Below the pieces are notes generated by a model that had not been told where the DNA came from, searched no databases, and worked only from the letters and a program-made list of their open reading frames with translations. From positions 22,151 to 86,150 of the forward strand of contig JAEZBX010000036.1 in assembly GCA_023412765.1 (NCBI GenBank): a stretch of DNA of 64,000 nt. Reading direction: 5' to 3'. Both the position numbers and the translations under genes were made by a program. This stretch comes from Bacteroidota bacterium. GTDB taxonomy: Bacteria > Bacteroidota > Bacteroidia > Cytophagales > Cyclobacteriaceae. Each line of letters begins with the position of its first letter. The stretch's first letter is position 1. Shown here piece after piece: positions 25,810-33,264 of the stretch.

Positions 25810-26955
25810 ATGAAGAAAGAACAAATTGGCGGGTTAGAATTTAAAGGCAGCGCCAAAGAATTGAGTTTAGGCGTGGAGTTGGAATTGCAGGTATTGGATG
25901 CCGAGACCTTGCTTCTCACACCGAAGGCAGCCGACATCATTGAGCAATGCGACGACCCAAGAATCGTAGCCGAGTTTTTTCAAAGTACTGTGGAGGTTGT
26001 GTCGGGCATTGGTCAGAATGTTCACGACATTCAAAACGATTTGCAGCCCTCCATATATAAGGCGATCGCGAAAGCAAGCCAGCTCAATCTAAAACTTGGC
26101 TCATCTGCAACCCACCCACTGGCAAATTACCGTGAGCGATTAATAACGTCATCACAAAGGTATCATGAGCTAATCGACCGCAACCAGTGGATCATACGCC
26201 GCATGGCTGTTTATGGAATGCATATACATCTTGGTATGCTTTCAGGTGACTCATGTATCCGCTATAATTTTTTCTTCCTAAATTTTCTACCACATATTCT
26301 CGCGCTGTCTGCAAGTTCACCGTTTTGGCAGGGAATGTATACAGGCCTTTCCTCGTGCCGCTCAACCACGTTTGAAGCATTACCCACCGCAGGTATACCT
26401 TACCTTGTAAAAGGCTGGAAAGAATTTCAGTCTCTTTATTCATTTTTGGTGAAGTCAAAGGCAGTTAACAGTCCTAAGGATTTATGGTGGGATCTCAGGC
26501 CAAGCCCAAATCATGGTACTTTGGAGCTTCGGTTTTGTGACGAACCTACAACACTCAAGGAGGTGTTTGCCATTGTCGCATTTGTTCACGCATTAGCTCA
26601 TTGGTATAAAGATCATGAAGAGGAATGGAATTATACGCATAATCCTCTAAAGCATTGGATAATAAGAGAAAACAAGTGGCGTGCAATCAGGTACGGCCTA
26701 CACGGACAGATTGTTATTTCGCGCACGGGTAAAACAAAATTGATTTATAAGGATATCCAGGAATGGATGGTAACGTTGACGCCATACGCCAAAGAATTAA
26801 ATTACACTGAACACTTTAATACACTTAAAGAAATCATCGAGAAGGGTAACAGCTCAGAGCGCCAGTATAAAGTGTTTGAATCTTCGCAGGATCTTAGAGA
26901 GGTAATTCGTCACAACCTGAAAGAATTTGAGTCGGGCCAACCTATTTGGCCTTAA
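25810..26955 (+). CDS. YbdK-type GCS2 carboxylate-amine ligase
   Basis: 381 residues from ATG 25810; a GTG 20 codons upstream gives an unlikely hydrophobic extension. Motifs: LSLGVELELQVLDAETL (start of the GCS2 domain), AVYGMHIHLGM (active-site His region) and NHGTLELRFCDEPTTL (metal and substrate region). It belongs with YbdK proteins, which have weak gamma-glutamylcysteine ligase activity in vitro and an uncertain natural role. It is divergent from asnB. It is distinct from the GCS2 protein at 7072-8316, so the cell has two amide-forming GCS2 enzymes in this window. Confidence 0.88.
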   Translation: MKKEQIGGLEFKGSAKELSLGVELELQVLDAETLLLTPKAADIIEQCDDPRIVAEFFQSTVEVVSGIGQNVHDIQNDLQPSIYKAIAKASQLNLKLGSSATHPLANYRERLITSSQRYHELIDRNQWIIRRMAVYGMHIHLGMLSGDSCIRYNFFFLNFLPHILALSASSPFWQGMYTGLSSCRSTTFEALPTAGIPYLVKGWKEFQSLYSFLVKSKAVNSPKDLWWDLRPSPNHGTLELRFCDEPTTLKEVFAIVAFVHALAHWYKDHEEEWNYTHNPLKHWIIRENKWRAIRYGLHGQIVISRTGKTKLIYKDIQEWMVTLTPYAKELNYTEHFNTLKEIIEKGNSSERQYKVFESSQDLREVIRHNLKEFESGQPIWP

Positions 26956-26959
26956 CGCT

Positions 26960-27538
26960 CTATCTATCTTGCTTAGGTTTAAACTGTATCAATCCCGCGA
27001 GCTTCATACCAAGCATGGTTGAAGTCCAACCGAGTAACGCAACATATTCAGCAAAGCTACCACCGGCAAGTGGTAGCTTGCCCTGTACGCGTGGCAAGTA
27101 TGTTAGAAAAAAAATTAACCAAACGTAATAGACAAATATAATTTCCACTGTGGAAAAAGTTTTGACAGTAACAGTACCTCGATCCCGGAATGATTGCAGG
27201 ACAGGCATTGAAAAGATAAACGCGTAAGCCACGAAGCCACCGGCAATGCGAATAGGAATCAGCTTGGCGCCCGATAGCGACACAAATAAGAGTAGCTCCA
27301 CCAGGTGTATACCATGCACGATTGCAAAGAGCAGATAAAACTTTTTTGAAAGCCATGCCGTAATCGATGGCTTATTGTATGATAGGAAAATGACGCTGAA
27401 CAAAAGCAAAGAGAGTCGGCCTGAAAATCGTGTTACGGTTTGTAATGCTGATAACGTATACCCTTCGAATAAGACAGCAACAACTAGGATAGCAATCTCA
27501 AGACCAACAAAGAGCGCAATAATTTTCCGTGGTGACAT
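26960..27538 (-). CDS. Six-helix membrane protein, unknown function
   Basis: 192 residues with about six hydrophobic segments across its length (for example IIALFVGLEIAILVVAVLF at the start and IIFVYYVWLIFFLTYL near residue 140). A His-containing stretch, FAIVHGIHLVELLLF, is near residue 95. I do not recognise a family with confidence; the layout loosely recalls ferric-reductase-like or heme-binding membrane proteins but no pair of clear heme His can be assigned. It is convergent with the YbdK-type gene and 27 bases after the next minus-strand gene. Confidence 0.6.
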   Translation of the reverse strand: MSPRKIIALFVGLEIAILVVAVLFEGYTLSALQTVTRFSGRLSLLLFSVIFLSYNKPSITAWLSKKFYLLFAIVHGIHLVELLLFVSLSGAKLIPIRIAGGFVAYAFIFSMPVLQSFRDRGTVTVKTFSTVEIIFVYYVWLIFFLTYLPRVQGKLPLAGGSFAEYVALLGWTSTMLGMKLAGLIQFKPKQDR

Positions 27539-27565
27539 GGGTGCGCCAAGTTCAAATCGTGTTCA

Positions 27566-27907
27566 CTATTTCCTCTCAAGTTTTTCTTTGAGATCGTCGA
27601 AGTACCAGACTTTTCCAAACGCGCCAATTCCCACAATTTTCTTTTCTCCACCTGTTGTAATCTTAGCCAGTGAAAACAATTTGTAGTCTTCGATCGTCAG
27701 GTCCTTTTGCCTGACCTTTTTCACTGAAAGCTCCTTGGTTTTTACCTTTAGGCTCTCTTTATGTGTTGACTCATCTGGTTTCGTGAAATAGGCAGCGACT
27801 AAAACAATTAGGAGAATAATAATTGCCCACTTTAAGAAAGCTTTGAATATTCTGAAAAGAACATACAATGCGATCAACCCGATTACGATGGTGATGGTGG
27901 TCTGCAT
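27566..27907 (-). CDS. Small membrane-anchored protein, unknown function
   Basis: 113 residues. Two closely spaced hydrophobic stretches (ITIVIGLIALYVLFRIF and FLKWAIIILLIVLVAAYF) cover residues 4-42; the remainder is a charged soluble tail rich in Lys. No family is recognised. It precedes the six-helix protein by 27 bases and is probably co-transcribed with it. Confidence 0.55.
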   Translation of the reverse strand: MQTTITIVIGLIALYVLFRIFKAFLKWAIIILLIVLVAAYFTKPDESTHKESLKVKTKELSVKKVRQKDLTIEDYKLFSLAKITTGGEKKIVGIGAFGKVWYFDDLKEKLERK

Positions 27908-27958
27908 GGTGCCTAAATTAACACCAAGATAGAGGAAAACTCTGATTCGCTGAGGCGC

Positions 27959-27994
27959 AAAAAAAGAAACCCCTACTCGTCAGAGTAAGGGTTT
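27959..27994 (-). terminator. Terminator after the SKG-repeat protein gene
   Basis: On the minus strand AAACCCTTACTC pairs with GAGTAGGGGTTT (one G-T wobble) around TGAC, followed by C and a run of seven T. Confidence 0.85.
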
Positions 27995-28028
27995 TCATCT
28001 ACTTCTTCTATTTCCCTACAAAAAATTG

Positions 28029-28409
28029 CTATTTGCTGACCTCGTTGCCAAGTTGAATCTCCCGGCTATCGGAATCAATTGCAGGGGAACCCTGGTTTCT
28101 TTCCTGATTCTTTCGTGCGACTCCTTTGGATATTGCCCAAGTCGGGTATCCTTTGGATACGATATTCCCCTGGGATTCTATGTCAGTTGACCTAACAACA
28201 CCCTTAGAAATTACTGTCGCAGGAAATGGTTGTGAGTAAGCCTGAATATTAGACTTCTTCAGATCGTCGCTTTCAAAAGATTTCTTGTTTGCCACTTGTT
28301 GCACACCTTTTGAAACCACCAGCGGAGAGTTTACAGACTGTGCGTTAACAGCGATCGTGGCTCCAAACAACAGACCTGCTACTACTATACCTTTTATTTG
28401 ATTTTTCAT
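28029..28409 (-). CDS. Secreted protein with four SKG motifs, unknown function
   Basis: 126 residues from ATG 28409. A signal peptide (MKNQIKGIVVAGLLFGATIA, cut after VNAQ) precedes a polar chain carrying four copies of a short motif: VVSKGVQ, VISKGVVR, IVSKGYP and AISKGVAR. Spacing is irregular, about 39, 19 and 8 residues. No Cys, no membrane segment and no known family. It has its own strong terminator and a 329-base upstream gap, so it is probably a single-gene unit. Confidence 0.6.
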   Translation of the reverse strand: MKNQIKGIVVAGLLFGATIAVNAQSVNSPLVVSKGVQQVANKKSFESDDLKKSNIQAYSQPFPATVISKGVVRSTDIESQGNIVSKGYPTWAISKGVARKNQERNQGSPAIDSDSREIQLGNEVSK

Positions 28410-28738
28410 ACTCAGCAACATTTATTTCTTTATACAATAAACGCAAACTGACTATGGTAAACTGCCCGCGAAAATACGCGCTGGTGGTCCGTGTTTCTAC
28501 GGATACGATAGCTTTTAGGGATTTTAAACCCTTTTCAGCCCCTGAAACGGCTGTAATCCAGCCGCCAGATAACACTTAAGTTGAACCATCTGCGGTTTCG
28601 CACCAACCAGCTATGAAGTGGAGTTATGCGGCAGGCCGAACTGTGTCTAGATTCAATGATGAAATGTAGACCATGACCGAGACCATTAGATAACGGTTCT
28701 CGCAAAATGAAGTTTCGTCGCTCAAACTCAATTTTAAA
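28410..28738. other. Long gap between SKG-repeat protein and sufS
   Basis: No gene, no promoter match and no known riboswitch was recognised. There is one weak inverted repeat, AGGGATTTTAAACCCT, near 28517-28532. The region is too long for a simple promoter spacer and may hold control sequences I cannot identify. Confidence 0.3.
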
Positions 28739-30007
28739 ATGATACCTAACAAAATCATCAATATGAACGCGACCGACCTGTTACCGGCTCTGAATATCGA
28801 ATTACTCAGAACCGAATTTCCTGTACTCGACCAGAAAGTAAACGGGCGACCGCTGGTTTACCTGGATAACGCTGCAACCACACAAAAACCACGCAGCGTT
28901 ATTTCCGCGCTAACCGATTACTACACCTCTTATAATGCAAATATTCACCGCGGTCTCCATACCCTCGCGGAGAAAGCAACGGTAGCATTTGAAGAAACGC
29001 GCGAAGCTGCAAGGGCTTTTATTAATGCATCATGTGTCGAAGAAATTGTTTTTGTCAGGGGTGTTACCGAGGCAATAAACCTTTTGGCATCAACCTATGG
29101 AATGACCTTTATTGGTGAAGGAGATGAGGTAGTAATTTCAGCTCTCGAACATCATTCGAACATTGTGCCCTGGCAGTGGGTATGCGAAAAGAAAAAGGCG
29201 ACTTTAAAGATATTACCTATCAATCCGCGCGGTGAAATCGACGTTGAGAGTTTACATAGTCTGGTAACCGATCGTACAAAACTGGTATCGTTAGGGCATG
29301 CATCCAACAGCCTTGGAACACTCAACCCTATAAAAGAAATTATCGACTATGCCCACAGTAGCGGAGCCGTTGTGGTTATCGACGGTGCACAAACAGGCGC
29401 GCATGTGAATATCGACGTTCAGGAGCTCGACTGCGATTTCTACTGCCTTTCGGCGCACAAGATGTACGGTCCGACGGGTGTAGGAATTTTATATGGAAAA
29501 AAAGAACTGCTCGAACAAATGCCACCGTACCATGGCGGTGGAGAAATGATCAGAGAGGTAACTTTTAATCACACGACCTATAATGATCTACCATATAAGT
29601 TTGAGGCTGGTACTCCGTCCATTGCTGATGTTATTGCTTTCAGATATGCGATGGCGTTTATTTTAAGAGTTGGTCATGAAAATATTGCACGTCATGAACA
29701 AGACTTGTTGCAATACGCTACAAACATAGTTGGAGATTTACCATTCGTTTCACTTCTCGGAACGGCAAGACAAAAGGTAGGTGTCCTTTCCTTTGTTGTG
29801 CAGGATGTACATCCATTTGACATAGGTCAGATGTTAGATGCTTATGGAATTGCAGTCCGAACAGGTCATCATTGTACACAACCTCTTATGACGACTTTGG
29901 GTGTTAACGGTACGGTTAGGGCATCTTTTGCCGTTTATAATACCAAAAGTGATGTTGATGCTCTTGTGGATGCACTCAAAAAGATCATTCCAATATTACG
30001 GCCATGA
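28739..30007 (+). CDS. sufS: Cysteine desulfurase SufS
   Basis: 422 residues. This PLP enzyme takes sulfur from cysteine for iron-sulfur cluster assembly. The N-terminal motif is VYLDNAATTQKPRSVI; the PLP lysine is in CLSAHKMYGPTGVGILYG and the persulfide Cys in VRTGHHCTQPLM. Length and motif spacing match group II (SufS/CsdA) enzymes. ATG 28739 is used; ATG 28763 is also possible. Its stop overlaps the sufE start by four bases, so the two are coupled. The rest of the suf operon is not here. Confidence 0.95.
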   Translation: MIPNKIINMNATDLLPALNIELLRTEFPVLDQKVNGRPLVYLDNAATTQKPRSVISALTDYYTSYNANIHRGLHTLAEKATVAFEETREAARAFINASCVEEIVFVRGVTEAINLLASTYGMTFIGEGDEVVISALEHHSNIVPWQWVCEKKKATLKILPINPRGEIDVESLHSLVTDRTKLVSLGHASNSLGTLNPIKEIIDYAHSSGAVVVIDGAQTGAHVNIDVQELDCDFYCLSAHKMYGPTGVGILYGKKELLEQMPPYHGGGEMIREVTFNHTTYNDLPYKFEAGTPSIADVIAFRYAMAFILRVGHENIARHEQDLLQYATNIVGDLPFVSLLGTARQKVGVLSFVVQDVHPFDIGQMLDAYGIAVRTGHHCTQPLMTTLGVNGTVRASFAVYNTKSDVDALVDALKKIIPILRP

Positions 30008-30426
30008 CTATTCATCAGATTCAGAATGAAATAGTTCAAGAATTTGCCGTTCTGGATAACGATGCCGAGAAGGTTATGTTACATCTTGTGAGCCTTGCCC
30101 GGATATTGCCGGAAATGCCTGTAATGTATAGAACGGATAGCAACCTTGTTAAGGGTTGTCATTCGAAAGTATGGCTTGCAGCTACCAGCCAGATGAATCA
30201 CATGTACTTCCATGCGGACAGCGATACAATAATTTCTAAAGGTCTCATTAGTTTGTTGCTTCGCGTATTTAATGGGCAAAATCGTGATGCAATCCTTACC
30301 AGCGATATCTATTTCATTAAACAAGATCAATTGCAGAGATTTATTGGAACAAAACGTTCCAATGGTTTTTATGCGATGCTTGATCGGATCATGGCAGCTG
30401 TTGCGGAATCTTCCCGGGTGTATTGA
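30004..30426 (+). CDS. sufE: SufE sulfur acceptor protein
   Basis: 140 residues. SufE takes persulfide sulfur from SufS and passes it to the SufB scaffold. The acceptor Cys lies in LVKGCHSKVWLAA (about residue 52), and the C-terminal part (FNGQNRDAILTSDIYFIKQ) fits the fold. It overlaps sufS by four bases. A quasi-periodic repeat follows immediately after the stop. Confidence 0.92.
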   Translation: MTIHQIQNEIVQEFAVLDNDAEKVMLHLVSLARILPEMPVMYRTDSNLVKGCHSKVWLAATSQMNHMYFHADSDTIISKGLISLLLRVFNGQNRDAILTSDIYFIKQDQLQRFIGTKRSNGFYAMLDRIMAAVAESSRVY

Positions 30427-30429
30427 ATA

Positions 30430-30500
30430 GGTATAAGGTATACGGTATAGGGATTAAGAGCATTAACTTCGCCGCCTTATTCCCTATTCCTTATTCCTCT
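30430..30500. repeat. GGTATAAGG and CCTTATTCCCTATTCC microrepeat tracts
   Basis: At 30430-30454 are GTATAAGG-type units and at 30474-30500 are TTATTCCC-type units in the opposite purine sense. The two tracts could pair imperfectly. The same units recur at 38284, 42890, 53061 and 54732. Confidence 0.8.
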
Positions 30501-30560
30501 TAGCTATATAGCTTCTACAATAACTTCAGCAATCCCAACGTTCAGTCTTCACGAACCCGA

Positions 30561-30590
30561 TTGTGATGAGAATATTATGTTTTATATTTG
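30561..30590 (+). promoter_or_regulatory. Bacteroidetes promoter for NlpC/P60 lipoprotein
   Basis: TTG at 30561-30563, exactly 19 bases, then TATATTTG at 30583-30590, a perfect TAnnTTTG -7 box. The predicted RNA starts near 30597, 30 bases before the ATG. Confidence 0.75.
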
Positions 30591-30626
30591 AACAATTTTT
30601 TAATCTTGGATAAGCTGCTTTTTAGT

Positions 30627-31220
30627 ATGAATAAAAGTCTAGGGTTTATTCTACCAGCAATCATCGGAGCAATGCTGCTTGCATCCTGTGCTCCTGCAAA
30701 AAAAACTGTTGTTACCAAGCGTAAAACACCACCGCCCGAACGCGTCGTAAAACGTCCGGAAGAAAAAGTAAAAGTCGACAACGTCGAGCTTGACTTCGAA
30801 GTGGAGGAAGACAAGGCAAATGCTTCTGAAGTAAAAGCGGAGAAAGTGATTTCAAAAGCCCGTACGTTCATCGGGACACCTTACAAATATGGCGGCACCA
30901 CACGATCCGGTATGGACTGCTCGGCACTCCTGATTAATTCCTTCAGCGCAGTCAAGTTGGACCTTCCCCGAAGTTCCGAAGCGCAAAGCAAGGTGGGCAC
31001 TGAAGTAAGCATGGATGAACTTAAACCTGGCGATTTGGTTTTTTTCGCAACAGGCAGCAAGAAAAAACAAATTACTCACGTCGGGTTAATCACCGATGTT
31101 CGCTCTAAAGACAATGTGAAATTTATTCATGCCTCAAGCTCACTTGGCGTTGTGGAAACCAATCTATTTGCAGATTATTATCAGCAAAGGTTTAGGGTGG
31201 CGCGGAGAGTCATTGAGTAG
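30627..31220 (+). CDS. NlpC/P60 peptidoglycan endopeptidase lipoprotein
   Basis: 197 residues from ATG 30627. A lipoprotein signal with lipobox LLASC (cut before Cys at about residue 20) is followed by a Lys/Pro-rich linker to about residue 75. The NlpC/P60 domain has the catalytic Cys in SGMDCSALLINSF, the His in ITHVGLITDV and a third polar residue in FIHASSS. The family cuts gamma-D-glutamyl-meso-diaminopimelate bonds in cell-wall peptides. The longer frame from TTG 30588 is rejected because the promoter -7 box occupies it. It has its own promoter, so it is probably separate from suf. Confidence 0.9.
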   Translation: MNKSLGFILPAIIGAMLLASCAPAKKTVVTKRKTPPPERVVKRPEEKVKVDNVELDFEVEEDKANASEVKAEKVISKARTFIGTPYKYGGTTRSGMDCSALLINSFSAVKLDLPRSSEAQSKVGTEVSMDELKPGDLVFFATGSKKKQITHVGLITDVRSKDNVKFIHASSSLGVVETNLFADYYQQRFRVARRVIE

Positions 31221-31254
31221 TGTTTAGGTGTTTAAGTGTTTAGGTGTTTAAGTG
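31221..31254 (+). repeat. GTGTTTAAGTGTTTAGG microrepeat
   Basis: Quasi-tandem units of GTGTTTAAGT and GTTTAGGT directly after the NlpC/P60 stop. The reverse complement of 31227-31254 is found exactly, 28 bases, at 43043-43070. Confidence 0.85.
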
Positions 31255-31316
31255 GCTGCAAGAATGCAACAAAAAAACTGTAACTTAATACTTCTACAAC
31301 CCTTTATTCAAGGCGC

Positions 31317-31351
31317 CAACCTCAAACCTCAAACCTTCAACCTTAAACCTC
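31317..31351 (+). repeat. CCTCAAACCTTAAACC microrepeat
   Basis: Short units CAACCT, CAAACCT and TTAAACCT lie just before the next ATG, at the position of a ribosome-binding leader. The same unit type recurs at 55135-55188 on the same strand. Confidence 0.75.
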
Positions 31352-31357
31352 TACATC

Positions 31358-32311
31358 ATGTCCTCCCGAAGAAATTTTCTAAAGGTTGCTGCACTAGGTG
31401 GATTATCACCGCTTACAAGTTTTGCAGGAAATACTACTGTTAATAAGCCAGTAGTCATATCCACCTGGCGTTTTGGAATACAGGCTAATGTGGAAGCCTG
31501 GAAAGTCTTATCAAGTGGAGGCAGGGCGCTCGACGCTGTAGAAGCTGGTGCGAAGGTTCCTGAGGGAGATCCTAATGAAACCTCGGTTGGCTTTGGTGGA
31601 CTGCCAGACCGCGATGGCAATGTAACACTTGACGCATGTATCATGGATGAGCATGGCGGTTGTGGGTCCGTAGCTTTTCTTGAACACATCGTTCATCCCA
31701 TTTCCGTAGCGCGCATGGTAATGGAAAAGACGCCGCACGTTATGCTGGTTGGCGAGGGCGCGCTAAAGTTTGCTTTGGCAAACGGATTTGAAAAACGAAA
31801 GCTTCTCACGAAATCCTCTGAGAAAGCGTGGAAGGAATGGTTGAAAAAATCCGAGTATAAGCCAATCATCAATGTGGAAAATCATGATACCATTGGAATC
31901 ATTGCTCTCGATGCCAGTGGTAACCTGTCGGGTGCTTGTACAACCAGTGGGCTAGCGTACAAGATGAGAGGCAGGGTGGGAGATTCGCCGATCATAGGAG
32001 CCGGACTTTATGTAGACAACGAAGTTGGTGCCGCCACTGCTACCGGGGTTGGTGAAGAGGTCATAAGAATCGTTGGATGCCACCTGGTAGTGGAACTGAT
32101 GAGACAGGGAAATACCCCCCGCGAAGCGTGCAGGCTTGCCGTTGAGAGAATAATGAAAAAGAACCCGAGTAAGGCAAAGGAGGTTCAGGTCGGGTTCCTT
32201 GCCCTGAATAAAAATGGAGACTATGGATCATTTTGCCTGCAGAAAGGTTTCAACTATGCGCGGCATGACAACACTGGAAATATCTTGATTGATTCCGAGT
32301 CCCTGATGTAA
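31358..32311 (+). CDS. Glycosylasparaginase / isoaspartyl peptidase family (Ntn hydrolase)
   Basis: 317 residues. A twin-arginine-like signal, SSRRNFLKVAALGGLSPLTSF, opens the protein, so it is probably exported folded. The Ntn-hydrolase nucleophile Thr lies in ENHDTIGIIALDASGN at about residue 180; autocleavage before this Thr would give alpha and beta chains. SGACTTSGLAYKMRGRVGDS and AATATGVGEEVIR are the usual product-site and oxyanion motifs. The family cleaves GlcNAc-asparagine or beta-aspartyl peptides. Several Bacteroidetes homologues act on glycoprotein fragments in the periplasm. Confidence 0.92.
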   Translation: MSSRRNFLKVAALGGLSPLTSFAGNTTVNKPVVISTWRFGIQANVEAWKVLSSGGRALDAVEAGAKVPEGDPNETSVGFGGLPDRDGNVTLDACIMDEHGGCGSVAFLEHIVHPISVARMVMEKTPHVMLVGEGALKFALANGFEKRKLLTKSSEKAWKEWLKKSEYKPIINVENHDTIGIIALDASGNLSGACTTSGLAYKMRGRVGDSPIIGAGLYVDNEVGAATATGVGEEVIRIVGCHLVVELMRQGNTPREACRLAVERIMKKNPSKAKEVQVGFLALNKNGDYGSFCLQKGFNYARHDNTGNILIDSESLM

Positions 32312-32466
32312 CTAGCAGTTTCCGAAGGTGGAAATTTCTTCCCTGAAGAGCTAAAAATTTTTTGACATCCAACACCGCGTAACTTAACCTGGTCCATTAC
32401 TTTTCATTGCGTCCTTGTGGTGCTGGAATTAACTTTTTACCTTTTCTGGAAGCTAATAATACATCC

Positions 32467-33216
32467 ATGACAGTTGAAACAGTCGTTTACAATATTGAGT
32501 CAGCATTGAGGGCACAGGAGGGGGGAGCCGATCGCATTGAACTTTGCGACAACCCAGGAGAGGGTGGAACGACGCCTTCGTATGGAACCATAGAACTTGT
32601 TCGACAGAATATTAGCTTAGATGTGTACGTTATGATTCGTCCGAGAGGCGGCGATTTTCAATATTCGAGCTATGAGTTCCATGCGATGAAACGCGATATT
32701 TCCCAGTGTCAGAAGTTAAGCGTAGATGGAATTGTATTTGGTATACTTAAGCCTGACGGAACAATCGATAAGAAAAGGTGCAGGGAATTAATTGATAAAG
32801 CTCGACCATTGAAGGTTACCTGCCATCGCGCTTTTGATATGACACGCGATCCCTTCGAGGCATTAGAAGATTGCATCGAAGTTGGCTTCGACAGAATACT
32901 CACCTCCGGACAACGGGCTACGGCAACCGAAGGTGTGCAATTGATCAGTGAGTTGGTTCAGAAGGCGGGAGAAAGAATTGCAATTATGGTTGGTTCGGGT
33001 GTAAATGAAAACACGGTAGAAAACATTGTCTCGGTGACGAAAGCTAAAGAGATTCATTTTTCGGCCACAGGCGTCCGGGAAAGTTCAATGATCTATAGAA
33101 ACTCAAAGATTGGCGGTATTGGGTCTGACGAGGGTTCTGAGTTTAAGCTTAGGATAGTTGATCCGTTGCGCGTGAAGAAGATCAGGTCATTGGCAGAAAA
33201 TAGTGCAAAAAAATAG
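32467..33216 (+). CDS. cutC: CutC-family protein (copper homeostasis-like)
   Basis: 249 residues from ATG 32467; the open frame begins at 32407 but the upstream part is not family-like. It has the family's TIM-barrel motifs: GADRIELCDNPGEGGTTPS, VMIRPRGGDFQYS, VTCHRAFDMTRDP and RILTSGQ. CutC was linked to copper tolerance but its enzymatic role is unsettled. The last codons overlap a hairpin that works as a terminator for the convergent TonB receptor gene. Confidence 0.92.
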   Translation: MTVETVVYNIESALRAQEGGADRIELCDNPGEGGTTPSYGTIELVRQNISLDVYVMIRPRGGDFQYSSYEFHAMKRDISQCQKLSVDGIVFGILKPDGTIDKKRCRELIDKARPLKVTCHRAFDMTRDPFEALEDCIEVGFDRILTSGQRATATEGVQLISELVQKAGERIAIMVGSGVNENTVENIVSVTKAKEIHFSATGVRESSMIYRNSKIGGIGSDEGSEFKLRIVDPLRVKKIRSLAENSAKK

Positions 33217-33235
33217 GAGGAATTGCTTCCTCCTA
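33207..33235 (-). terminator. Terminator of TonB receptor gene, overlapping end of cutC
   Basis: TAGGAGGAA pairs with TTCCTCCTA (33214-33222 and 33227-33235). On the minus strand a run of seven T follows. The cutC stop TAG (33214-33216) forms the first stem bases. Confidence 0.8.
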
Positions 33236-33264
33236 CTTAACCAAATTAAACCCGATCCCTATCC

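Noticed and set aside
30588..30626. Longer N-terminus for the NlpC/P60 lipoprotein from TTG
   Set aside because: The TTG is within the promoter -7 box, and the lipoprotein signal begins properly at ATG 30627.
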